Assembly (NCBI RefSeq): GCF_013393345.1
Contig: NZ_QJRF01000045.1
Coordinates: forward strand, 117,008 to 181,007
Length of the DNA: 64,000 bases
From: Pseudomonas taiwanensis
GTDB taxonomy: Bacteria > Pseudomonadota > Gammaproteobacteria > Pseudomonadales > Pseudomonadaceae
Reading direction: 5' to 3'
Shown here one piece after another: positions 34,313 through 42,748 of this stretch (position 1 is its first letter; each line of letters starts with the position of its first letter). The notes under the pieces were generated by a model. The model made no database searches. It was not told where the DNA came from and worked only from the letters and a program-made list of their open reading frames with translations. The position numbers and the translations under genes are program-made.

Positions 34313-36028
34313 ATGCGTGCCCTGATGCTCGCGCTGTTCCTGCTGTTGCCCGGCCTGGCCTCGTCGGCCGGCGGGTTGCTGGGCAATGCGCAACCCGACT
34401 TTCTCCCGGTGGACCGGGCCTTCGCCCTCAGCGTCACACCCCTGGAGAACGGCGCAACCCGGCTGCATTGGCAGATCGCGCCCGGCTACTACCTGTACAA
34501 GCAGCGCCTGCAATTCCAGGGGCTGGCCGAGACAAACCGCCCCAGCCTGCCAACCGGTGAGCCCCATAGCGACGAGTTCTTCGGCGACACCGAGGTCTAT
34601 CGCCAGAGCCTGACCCTGGAGGTTCCGCCCGGAGCCGGTGAGCGCGTGCGCCTGGGCTGGCAGGGCTGCGCCGATGCCGGCCTCTGCTACCCGCCGCAAA
34701 ATCGCGAGGTTGCACTGAGCGCCAGTGGTTCCAGCGAACCGGGCGCCCTTCAGGCCGACGACCAGGCCCTGGCCAGCGGCCTGCAGGAACGCTCGCTGGC
34801 ATGGAGCCTGCTGCTGTTCTTCGGCCTGGGATTGCTGCTGGCCTTCACTCCCTGCTCCTTGCCGATGCTGCCGATCCTCGCCGGCATCGTAGTCGGCGGC
34901 GGCGCCTCGTCCCGTCGCGGCTTCGCGCTCGCCGGCACTTACGTGGTGACCATGGCACTGGTCTACGCCGGGCTAGGCGTAGTGGCCGCGCGGCTGGGCG
35001 CCAACCTGCAGGCAGCACTGCAACAACCCTGGCTGCTGGCGAGCTTCGCTGGGGTGTTCGTGCTGCTCGCCCTGCCCATGTTCGGGGCGTTCGAACTGCA
35101 ACTGCCGACGGCCCTGCGCGATCGTCTGGAAAATGCCGGGCGCCAGCAGAAAGGCGGCAGCCTGCTGGGTGCCGGCGTGCTTGGCGTGTTGTCCGGCCTG
35201 CTGGTCGGCCCCTGCATGACCGCACCGCTGGCGGCCGCATTGCTGTACATCGCCCAGAGCGGCAGCGCGGTGCAGGGCGGCCTGGTGCTGTTCGCCCTGG
35301 GCCTGGGCATCGGCACGCCGCTGCTGTTGCTGGTGACGCTGGGCAATCGTTTCCTGCCCAAGCCCGGTGCCTGGATGGAACGGGTCAAGGGCGTGTTCGG
35401 CTTCCTCTTCCTCGCAGCGGCCCTGTTCGTCGCCAGACCGCTGTTGGCCGACAGCCTGTGGCTGGCGCTCTGGGGTGTCTGGCTGGTCAGCCTGGCCACC
35501 GCCCTCTTCCATGTCTCGCGGCTAGTCCCCGCGCGCGCCGCCGGCATGGTGCTGGGCCTGTGGGGCGTGAGCCTGCTGATTGGCGCTGCGGGTGGCGCGA
35601 CGGATATCCAGCGCCCGCTGGCGGTGTATGCCGGCTCGACCAGCCCGCATACCACGTCGAGCAGCAAGGCCCACTTCAGCGACGCCGCCACCCTCGACCG
35701 TGAGCTGGCCGCCGCCAAGGCCCAGGGGCAGTGGGTGCTGGTGGACTACTACGCGGACTGGTGCGTGTCCTGCAAGGTCATGGAGAAAGAGGTGTTCGGC
35801 AACACCGAGGTGCAAGCGAGCCTTGCTGGCGTGCGAATCCTGCGCCCGGACGTGACCCGCAGTGACGCCAACAGCCGTGCCCTGCTCGACCGCTACCAGG
35901 TACTCGGCCCGCCGACGTTGCTCTGGATCGGCCCCGATGGCCAGGAACGCCGCGACGCTCGTATCACCGGTGAAGTAGACGCCCAGGCCTTCCTGAAGCG
36001 CTGGAACGCGGTTCGGGAGCGCGGCTGA
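34313..36028 (+). CDS. dsbD: Thiol:disulfide interchange protein DsbD
   Basis: A 571-residue transmembrane reductase that carries electrons from cytosolic thioredoxin to the periplasm. The three cysteine pairs are visible: Cys119/Cys125 in the N-terminal domain (CADAGLCYPP), Cys181/Cys301 in the eight-helix core (AFTPCSLPML, GPCMTAP), and Cys484/Cys487 in the C-terminal thioredoxin domain (ADWCVSCK). A signal peptide (MRALMLALFLLLPGLASSAG) begins it. The stop overlaps the ATG of the TlpA-like gene, so dsbD, tlpA and dsbG form an operon. Confidence 0.95.
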   Translation: MRALMLALFLLLPGLASSAGGLLGNAQPDFLPVDRAFALSVTPLENGATRLHWQIAPGYYLYKQRLQFQGLAETNRPSLPTGEPHSDEFFGDTEVYRQSLTLEVPPGAGERVRLGWQGCADAGLCYPPQNREVALSASGSSEPGALQADDQALASGLQERSLAWSLLLFFGLGLLLAFTPCSLPMLPILAGIVVGGGASSRRGFALAGTYVVTMALVYAGLGVVAARLGANLQAALQQPWLLASFAGVFVLLALPMFGAFELQLPTALRDRLENAGRQQKGGSLLGAGVLGVLSGLLVGPCMTAPLAAALLYIAQSGSAVQGGLVLFALGLGIGTPLLLLVTLGNRFLPKPGAWMERVKGVFGFLFLAAALFVARPLLADSLWLALWGVWLVSLATALFHVSRLVPARAAGMVLGLWGVSLLIGAAGGATDIQRPLAVYAGSTSPHTTSSSKAHFSDAATLDRELAAAKAQGQWVLVDYYADWCVSCKVMEKEVFGNTEVQASLAGVRILRPDVTRSDANSRALLDRYQVLGPPTLLWIGPDGQERRDARITGEVDAQAFLKRWNAVRERG

Positions 36029-36843
36029 TGTTGACGTTGAATCTGGGTCCATTCGCCCTGGCACTGCCCCACGTGCTGATCCTTGGCAGCCTGCTACTGG
36101 CCACCCTCTGCGGCTGGTGGATCGGCCGGCGCCACGGCCACAACCCGGAGCGCTGGCTGTTCCGCCTGTTGCTGGTGGCCTTGCTGGCGGCACGACTGGC
36201 CTTCGTCATCACGTATTTCGAGCACTTCCGCGAAGAGCCCTGGCGGGTAATCGACATCCGCGACGGGGGTTTCATCGCCTGGCCCGGCGTGCTCGCCGCC
36301 CTGCTCCTGGGTGGCTGGCTGCTGTGGCGCACGCTCGCCTTGCGCAAACCGCTGGGCATCGCCATGGCGGTCGGCGTCGCGAGTTGGGGACTGGGCACCT
36401 TCACCTGGCACGCCCTGGACCGCGCCACGCGTCTGCCGGAACTGGCCCTGCTGGATATCCAGGGCCGCCCGGTGGCGCTGCAAAGCCTTGCCGGCAAGCC
36501 GCTGGTCATCAATCTCTGGGCCACCTGGTGCCCGCCCTGCCGGCGCGAGATGCCGGTGCTGGCGGCGGCCCAGGCCGCCCATCCCGACACCCTGTTCCTA
36601 TTCGTCAACCAGGGCGAGGCGGCTGAAGCCGTCAGCCGCTTCCTGGATGGCCAAGGCCTGGTCCTGGACAACATCCTGCTCGACAGCGGCAACCGGCTGG
36701 GCCAGAGCGTGGGCTCCACAGCGCTGCCCACCACCCTGTTCTACGACGCCAGTGGCCGCCAGGTCGGCAGCCACCTGGGCGAACTTTCGCGGGCGAGCCT
36801 GGCGCGCGCCCTGGAATCCCTTGATAAGGACAATCAGCAATGA
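36028..36843 (+). CDS. TlpA/DsbE-like thioredoxin with N-terminal Lgt-like membrane part
   Basis: A 271-residue protein. Residues about 10-130 form four membrane helices that resemble a shortened prolipoprotein diacylglyceryl transferase: AARLAFVITYFEHF and VIDIRDGGFIAWPG recall GR-x-GYVLFY and GGMSFHGG of Lgt, but the catalytic His is replaced. The C-terminal thioredoxin domain has Cys168-Pro-Pro-Cys171 in WATWCPPCRREMP and TALPTTLFYD around the cis-proline. It should be a membrane-anchored periplasmic reductase fed by DsbD. Overlaps with dsbD and dsbG indicate coupled translation. Confidence 0.85.
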   Translation: MLTLNLGPFALALPHVLILGSLLLATLCGWWIGRRHGHNPERWLFRLLLVALLAARLAFVITYFEHFREEPWRVIDIRDGGFIAWPGVLAALLLGGWLLWRTLALRKPLGIAMAVGVASWGLGTFTWHALDRATRLPELALLDIQGRPVALQSLAGKPLVINLWATWCPPCRREMPVLAAAQAAHPDTLFLFVNQGEAAEAVSRFLDGQGLVLDNILLDSGNRLGQSVGSTALPTTLFYDASGRQVGSHLGELSRASLARALESLDKDNQQ

Positions 36844-37613
36844 CGCGACTCCAGCAACTCACCTGTGCGCTCGCCGGCATCGGCCTGTCGACCATCAGCA
36901 CCGCCCACGCCGCCGATTGGCCGGCGCCGATCAAGGCTGTGGAGGCCCGTGGTGCCAAGGTGGTCGGCACCTTCGACGCCCCGGGTGGACTCAAGGGCTA
37001 TGCCGCCCGCTACAACGGCCAGGGGATGACGCTGTATCTCACGCCCGATGGCGAGCATGTGCTGATTGGCAGCCTGCTCGACGCCCAGGGCGCAGACGTT
37101 GGCCAACAGGCGCTGGAGCAATACGTGTTCGCGCCCATGGGCAAGGAAATGTGGGAGCGGATGGAAAAGAGCGCCTGGATCGCCGACGGCAGCCCCAAGG
37201 CGCCACGCATCGTCTACCTGTTCAGCGACCCCAACTGCCCCTACTGCAACCTGTTCTGGCAACAGGCGCGGCCCTGGGTCGAGAGCGGCAAAGTGCAGTT
37301 GCGCCACATCATGGTCGGCATGCTGCGCCCGGACAGTCCAGGCAAGGCCGCCGCCCTGCTCGGCGCCAAGGACCCGCAGGCCGCCCTCAACGCGCACGAA
37401 GCAGCCGGCAAGGGCAGTACCCTCAAAGCGGCGGACAAGGTGCCTGGCGAAATCCGCAAGAACCTCGCGGAGAATCTCGACCTGATGGGCGAAATGGGTG
37501 CCCAGGCGACGCCGTCCGTGTTCTACCTGGATGACAAGGGCCGTCTGCAGCAACAGCAGGGCGTGCCGCAGCCCGATGTCATGGCGAGGATCATGGGCTC
37601 CCAGGCGGAGTGA
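36840..37613 (+). CDS. dsbG: Thiol:disulfide interchange protein DsbG
   Basis: A 257-residue periplasmic thiol-disulfide isomerase/sulfenic-acid reductase. A signal peptide ends near residue 24 (STAHAADWPAP); the N-terminal dimerisation part is followed by the thioredoxin domain with Cys133-Pro-Tyr-Cys136 (SDPNCPYCNLFW) and a cis-proline loop GAQATPSVFYLDDKG. It is kept reduced by DsbD. The ATG overlaps the stop of the TlpA-like gene. Confidence 0.93.
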   Translation: MTRLQQLTCALAGIGLSTISTAHAADWPAPIKAVEARGAKVVGTFDAPGGLKGYAARYNGQGMTLYLTPDGEHVLIGSLLDAQGADVGQQALEQYVFAPMGKEMWERMEKSAWIADGSPKAPRIVYLFSDPNCPYCNLFWQQARPWVESGKVQLRHIMVGMLRPDSPGKAAALLGAKDPQAALNAHEAAGKGSTLKAADKVPGEIRKNLAENLDLMGEMGAQATPSVFYLDDKGRLQQQQGVPQPDVMARIMGSQAE

Positions 37614-37660
37614 TGCTTTCGAGGGCCCTGGCAGTGCCCTCATCCCCCCACCGGCGCAGT

Positions 37661-37715
37661 GTAGGAGCTAGCTTGCTAGCGAAACGGGGCCATTCGCTGG
37701 CAAGCCAGCTCCTAC
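37661..37715. repeat. REP-type inverted repeat, sister of 22742-22797
   Basis: GTAGGAGCTAGCTTGCTAGCG and CGCTGGCAAGCCAGCTCCTAC with a short spacer, differing from the copy at 22.7 kb only in the spacer. Confidence 0.85.
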
Positions 37716-37858
37716 AGGTAATGCACCCCTTCCCCTCGTCGACCGAGGCTGCCCCTGTCATGAAATGAAAATCGCCTGTCGCGGGATGCAAGGCTGTCGA
37801 CGCCTCATGGGGCCTAGAGTCGCTGTTGTTTCCCGAAGAAGAACAAAACGAGAGTTCC

Positions 37859-39643
37859 ATGAGCAAATCCCCCCGCACGTCGAAGGCCTCGGCGGCCAAA
37901 CCCCGCCCCGCAACTGCCAAGCCCCGTCGCCCCCGCAAGGAGGCCGACCTTCCGTCCCCGCAACACGAGCTGATCGGCACTGCGACAAACCAGACGCTGG
38001 CGGGTAATCCGCTGGTCAGCGTGCGCGCGGCGGACCTGGTCGGTTCGGCCGGCTACCTGCTCAAGGCGCTGGGCCAATCCCCGCTCAAGGCCAGCTCCCA
38101 TCTGGGCGGATACCTCAAGGAACTGCGCGCCATCGTTGGCGGTTCCTCCACCATTGCGCCCGATCCCAAGGACAAGCGCTTCGCCGATCCGGCCTGGCAG
38201 TCCAACGTCTTCCTGCGGGGCCTGCTGCAGAGCTACCTGGCTGGCCAGGGCGAGCTCAACCGCTTCATCGAGTCCACTGATCTCCCGCCCATGGAAAAGA
38301 GTCGCGCCCAGTTCGTTGCGTCGCTCCTGGCCGACGCGGTGGCGCCCAGTAACTCGCCGCTGACCAACCCCGTCGCCCTGCGCAAGCTGGTGGATACCGG
38401 TGGTTTAAGCCTGGCCCGGGGCGTCCGACACTTCGCCCGGGACATGCTGAACAAGCGCGGGCTTCCAGAGCAGGTCGACAGCACGCCGTTCAAAGTCGGG
38501 GAGAACATTGCCACCGCCAAGGGCGAGGTGGTGTTCCGCAACGAGATGTTCGAACTGCTTCAATTCGCACCGACCACACCGAACGTCTATGCACGGCCCC
38601 TGGTGATGTCGCCCCCGCAGATCAACAAGTACTACGCCATCGACCTTTCGCCGGAAAAAAGCCTGATCAAGTGGATTCAGGACAGCGGCGTGAACCTGTT
38701 CGTCATCAGCTGGCGCAACCCCACCAGCGAGCACCGCGACTGGGGCCTCTCCCAGTACGCCCTGTGCCTCGACGAGGCAGTGGATGTGGCCTGCCAGATC
38801 ACCGGCAGCCCGGACGTGAACATGTGGGGCTCCTGCTCGGGCGGTATCACCCTGGCGGCCTACCTCGGTTGGCTCGCAGCCCGGGGCGAAGGCCACAAGG
38901 TGGCCAATACCAGTTGGGCCGTGTGCGTGCTCGACATGCCGTCCGCACTGGACGACACCACCCTTGGGCTGTTCGCCACACCAGCCGCATTGCGCGCTGC
39001 CAAAGCCAGCTCGAAGCGCAAGGGCGTATTGAGTGGCCAGGACATGGCGCGCATGTTCGCCTGGATGCGCCCCAACGACCTGATCTGGAATTACTGGGTC
39101 AACAACTACCTGCTGGGCAACAAGCCGCCAGCCTTCGACATTCTCGCCTGGAACAACGACACCACCCGCCTGCCCGCCCAGTTGCATGCGGATTACCTCG
39201 ACCTGGTCCAGCAGAACCCCTACAGCAACCCGGGCACCCTCTCGATTGCCGGCGAATCCATCGACATGACCCAAGTGAAGGTCGGTGCCTATGTAGTCGG
39301 CGGCACCACCGACCACATCACGCCCTGGCAAGGCTGCTACGGCACGGCGCGCCTGTTCGGCGAGGACGCTACCTACGTGCTGTCCAACGCCGGACATCTG
39401 CAGAGCCTGGTCAACCCGCCGGGCAACCCGAAGTCGTTCTACTACGCGGCGCCCGCCAGTTCCAGCGACCCGGAAACCTGGCTGCAGAATGCCGGCGAGC
39501 GCCAGCAAGGCAGTTGGTGGTCCCACTGGCGTGAGTGGATTCAGCAGCGCTCGGGCGAAAGCCTGGCCGCGCCGAAAAAAGCCGGTTCGCGCAAACATCC
39601 GCCGCTCTGCCCCGCACCCGGCACCTATGTCATGCAGCGCTGA
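37859..39643 (+). CDS. phaC: Poly(3-hydroxyalkanoate) synthase, solitary, with basic N-terminal arm
   Basis: A 594-residue PHA polymerase, longer than the 559-560 residues usual for Pseudomonas class II enzymes. The catalytic triad is visible: Cys326 in the lipase-like box GSCSGG, Asp485 in GGTTDHITPW and His513 in NAGHLQSLVNPPGNP. The first 30 residues are rich in Lys, Arg, Ala and Pro (KPRPATAKPRRPRK), resembling histone-H1-like or PhaF tails. It is not in a phaC1-phaZ-phaC2 cluster; its neighbours are unrelated. The ATG at 37859 has a GAGAG sequence upstream. It probably makes medium-chain polymer; specificity is not readable. Confidence 0.85.
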   Translation: MSKSPRTSKASAAKPRPATAKPRRPRKEADLPSPQHELIGTATNQTLAGNPLVSVRAADLVGSAGYLLKALGQSPLKASSHLGGYLKELRAIVGGSSTIAPDPKDKRFADPAWQSNVFLRGLLQSYLAGQGELNRFIESTDLPPMEKSRAQFVASLLADAVAPSNSPLTNPVALRKLVDTGGLSLARGVRHFARDMLNKRGLPEQVDSTPFKVGENIATAKGEVVFRNEMFELLQFAPTTPNVYARPLVMSPPQINKYYAIDLSPEKSLIKWIQDSGVNLFVISWRNPTSEHRDWGLSQYALCLDEAVDVACQITGSPDVNMWGSCSGGITLAAYLGWLAARGEGHKVANTSWAVCVLDMPSALDDTTLGLFATPAALRAAKASSKRKGVLSGQDMARMFAWMRPNDLIWNYWVNNYLLGNKPPAFDILAWNNDTTRLPAQLHADYLDLVQQNPYSNPGTLSIAGESIDMTQVKVGAYVVGGTTDHITPWQGCYGTARLFGEDATYVLSNAGHLQSLVNPPGNPKSFYYAAPASSSDPETWLQNAGERQQGSWWSHWREWIQQRSGESLAAPKKAGSRKHPPLCPAPGTYVMQR

Positions 39644-39832
39644 AGGCGAGCACGACCTAGCGCCTCAAGCCCGCGCCGTTCGGGGGCTCCAGCGTTCTTC
39701 AATGGAATGAATGCGCGGGGCTGCAGTCTATCCCTCAAGCGGGTCGACCCAGCGGCTCGGACCCGCCGACTGCCGCCCCGTTCCTCGCTGTCACGTGGCG
39801 GCCTTGATGGCATGTCATCAGCGAGGTCCAAG

Positions 39833-40477
39833 ATGCGCTGGATCCCCGGGTTCCTCTGCGTAGCCGTCTTGCTTCTGGGCGGTTACGCATCGGCCGCCGA
39901 CACCGAGAAAGCCGAGGCGGCGGAAAACAAGGCCGAGGTGCTGGAAGAAAAGGCTGCCCAGGACCAACCGCCGTCCAGCGTCGAGGTCGCCCCCATCACC
40001 CCCAGCGAGGCGCAGGCCGTGGACCCGGCCGGCGCGGCGCCACTGGACGACGCCATCACCTGCCTCGCGCGTTCCATCTACTGGGAAGCCAAGGGCGAGC
40101 CACCCTACGAAATGGAGGCGGTCGCCAATGTGGTGATGAACCGGCTGGCCAGCGACGACTTCCCGGACACCGTCTGCACCGTGGTCAAGCAGGGCTCGGA
40201 GACCAAGAGCTGCCAATTCTCCTGGTGGTGCGATGGCCGCCCCGATGAAGTGGTGGAGGACGAACGTTACGAACTGGCCAAGGAGATCGCCCGCAAGGCG
40301 CTCAATGGCCAACTGAAGGATCGCACTGAGGGTGCGCTGTACTTCCACGACCGCACCGTTTCACCCGACTGGGCCCACGAGTACGCCAGGACGGCGCAGA
40401 CCCGGCGCTTCCTCTTCTACAAGCCGAATCCGGGCAAGCAGCCGATTGCCAACGGCGCGGACAGGACGCAGCCCTAG
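39833..40477 (+). CDS. Exported SleB-type cell wall hydrolase (Hydrolase_2 family)
   Basis: A 214-residue exported protein: signal peptide to about residue 22 (WIPGFLCVAVLLLGGYASA), a spacer rich in Glu, Ala and Lys that could form a coiled coil (about 23-45), a Pro-rich link, then a Hydrolase_2 domain with the catalytic-type Glu85 (SIYWEAKGEPPYEMEAVANVVMNR) and FHDRTVSPDW. SleB relatives cut peptidoglycan glycan strands; here it would act in the periplasm. Two in-frame starts exist; 39833 has GCGAGG six bases upstream and begins the signal peptide. Confidence 0.83.
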   Translation: MRWIPGFLCVAVLLLGGYASAADTEKAEAAENKAEVLEEKAAQDQPPSSVEVAPITPSEAQAVDPAGAAPLDDAITCLARSIYWEAKGEPPYEMEAVANVVMNRLASDDFPDTVCTVVKQGSETKSCQFSWWCDGRPDEVVEDERYELAKEIARKALNGQLKDRTEGALYFHDRTVSPDWAHEYARTAQTRRFLFYKPNPGKQPIANGADRTQP

Positions 40478-40505
40478 CCGCGATTTCCGCTTAGCCTCCC
40501 TCGGT

Positions 40506-40892
40506 TCAAACCTGCTGGACGATCTGGATGAGGTTGCCGCAGGTATCGTCGAACACGGCGAGGATGACCGGCCCCATGGCGGTCGGCGGCTGCGTGAAGT
40601 GGACGCCGGCGGCGCTGAGCCGGGCGTGCTCGGCGTGCACGTCGTCGACACCGAAGGAGGTAAAGGGAATTCCATCCTGTTTGATCGCTGCCTTGAACGG
40701 CCCGGCAGCCGGATGCACATCCGGCTCCAGCAGCAGCTCGACGCCATTGGGGTCACCCGGTGAAGTGAGCGTGAGCCAACGATGGGCGCCCATGGGAATA
40801 TCGTGCTTCAGCTCGAAGCCAAGCAGGTCGCGGTAGAAGGCCAGCGCCTTCACCTGGTCGTCCACCAACACGCTGGTCACAACGATCTTCAT
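40506..40892 (-). CDS. VOC family (glyoxalase/bleomycin-resistance fold) protein
   Basis: A 128-residue protein of the vicinal-oxygen-chelate fold. VTSVLVDDQVKALAFYRDLLGFELK begins the first module; GNLIQIVQQV ends the second. Metal ligands are not obvious, so a binding role or non-enzymic dioxygenase-like function is possible. GAGAGGAGC precedes the start. It stands alone between convergent and divergent genes. Confidence 0.82.
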   Translation of the reverse strand: MKIVVTSVLVDDQVKALAFYRDLLGFELKHDIPMGAHRWLTLTSPGDPNGVELLLEPDVHPAAGPFKAAIKQDGIPFTSFGVDDVHAEHARLSAAGVHFTQPPTAMGPVILAVFDDTCGNLIQIVQQV

Positions 40893-41039
40893 GAAAAGCT
40901 CCTCTCGGTGGTCAAGACCGGTCTCGGGGCGAAACGCTGAATGATAGCCACCCAGCTTCTTCGACCCCGGAAAGCACAGAACCTCCCCCAGCGCAGCGGA
41001 CAACCGCAGCACCGGATGGAGGTTCTGAACCGCGCCGGA

Positions 41040-42620
41040 TCAGATCGCGCTGCGCGTGCTTTCTCCGTCGACCAGGCGCTGGATGCCTAACGGATTGGCA
41101 TCTTTCAGCGCGTCCGGCAGCAACGCATCCGGGTAGTTCTGGTAGCACACCGGACGCAGGAAGCGGTCGATGGCGAAGGTCCCGACGGAGGTGCCACGGG
41201 CATCCGAGGTGGCCGGGTAAGGACCACCGTGAACCATGGCATCGCAGACTTCCACGCCGGTCGGATAGCCGTTGAGCAGCAGGCGCCCGACCTTCTGTTC
41301 CAGCAGGCTGGAAAGCTCGCCGAAGCTGGCGAGGTCGGCCGATTCGGCGATCAGGGTGGCGGTGAGCTGGCCGCGCAGCCCTCGCAATGCACGCACGAGC
41401 TCATCCTTGTCGGCCACTTCGACGACCACCGTCGCAGGACCGAAGACTTCTTCCTGCAGCAGTTCATCCCCTTCCAGCAGCAGGCTCGCGTCGGCCTTGA
41501 ACAACTGCGCCTGGGCCTTGCCGCCTTCCTGCGGGTTGCCCGCCAGATGGGTGATACCGGGATGACGGTGGAGGCCATCGAGACCGTGGCAATAGCTCTT
41601 CAGGCCACCGGCGTTGAGCAGCGTCTGCGCCGGCTGGTCGCCCATGAGGGCGGTGAAGCGTTCGAGGAAGGCGGAAAACTCTGGCGAGCGGATGCCGATC
41701 ACCAGGCCCGGGTTGGTGCAGAACTGCCCGGCACCCAACACCACGGAGGCGGCCAGTTCTGTAGCCACCTTATCGCCACGGACCTTGAGGGCTTCGGGCA
41801 TCAGCAAGACCGGGTTGATGCTGCTCATCTCGGCGAACACTGGAATCGGCTGCGGGCGCGCTGCCGCCATGTCGCAGAGGGCACGACCGCCGCGCAGGGA
41901 GCCGGTGAAGCCAACGGCCTGGATCGCCGGGTGCTTGACCAGCCACTCACCGACGCCGCCGCCGTAGATCATGTTGAACACACCGGCTGGCATGGCGGTT
42001 TTCTCTGCCGCACGGACGATGGCATCGGCCACCCACTCGGCGGTCGCCATGTGCCCGCTGTGGGCCTTGAACACCACCGGGCAACCGGCGGCCAGGGCGG
42101 CTGCGGTGTCGCCACCGGCCGTGGAGAAGGCCAACGGGAAGTTGCTGGCGCCGAACACGGCGACCGGGCCGACGCCGATGCGGTACTGGCGCAGGTCCGG
42201 ACGCGGCAGGGGCTTGCGCTCGGGCAATGCGCGGTCGATGCGGGCGCCGTAGAAGTCGCCCCGACGCAGCACAGTGGCGAACAGGCGCATCTGGCCACTG
42301 GTGCGGCCACGCTCACCCTGGATGCGGGCGGTGGGTAGCGCGGTTTCGCTGCAGACAGTGGCGATGAAGTCGTCGCCCAGGGCGTCCAGTTCTTCGGCAA
42401 TGGCGTCGAGGAACTCGGCGCGACGGCTGGCCGGCAGGCTGCGGAAAGCGGGATAGGCCGCCTCGGCGGCGCGGGCAGCGGCGTCCACCTCGGCCTCGGT
42501 GGCCTGGTGGAAAGCAAAGGGCAGCGCTTCGCCGCTGGTGGCATCGAAACTCTGCACGGTAACGGGGCCGGCGGCGCTGCGGCCGCCGGCGATGAAGTTG
42601 AAACCGGTGATGACGGTCAT
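41040..42620 (-). CDS. Alpha-ketoglutaric semialdehyde dehydrogenase (NADP-type aldehyde dehydrogenase)
   Basis: A 526-residue aldehyde dehydrogenase of the 2,5-dioxovalerate type that finishes the pentonate route by making 2-oxoglutarate. Landmarks are VAVFGASNFPLAFSTAGGD (cofactor binding), the general-base Glu in VFAEMSSINPV and the nucleophilic Cys in GAGQFCTNPG. The N terminus ITGFNFIAGGRS is typical of this subgroup. It lies 128 bp after the AraD1-type gene on the same strand and probably shares its transcript. Confidence 0.9.
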   Translation of the reverse strand: MTVITGFNFIAGGRSAAGPVTVQSFDATSGEALPFAFHQATEAEVDAAARAAEAAYPAFRSLPASRRAEFLDAIAEELDALGDDFIATVCSETALPTARIQGERGRTSGQMRLFATVLRRGDFYGARIDRALPERKPLPRPDLRQYRIGVGPVAVFGASNFPLAFSTAGGDTAAALAAGCPVVFKAHSGHMATAEWVADAIVRAAEKTAMPAGVFNMIYGGGVGEWLVKHPAIQAVGFTGSLRGGRALCDMAAARPQPIPVFAEMSSINPVLLMPEALKVRGDKVATELAASVVLGAGQFCTNPGLVIGIRSPEFSAFLERFTALMGDQPAQTLLNAGGLKSYCHGLDGLHRHPGITHLAGNPQEGGKAQAQLFKADASLLLEGDELLQEEVFGPATVVVEVADKDELVRALRGLRGQLTATLIAESADLASFGELSSLLEQKVGRLLLNGYPTGVEVCDAMVHGGPYPATSDARGTSVGTFAIDRFLRPVCYQNYPDALLPDALKDANPLGIQRLVDGESTRSAI

Positions 42621-42748
42621 GCTCGTCTCCCTGACCTTGTGGGTTGAGGGTGGCCGCCGCGAGCGGTGGCCGGAAATGAATGAATCGCGTCAGGCACGCA
42701 CCTCGTGGGTACGCGGCTTACAAGCGCGGGTGCCGCCGCTGGCGGCGC

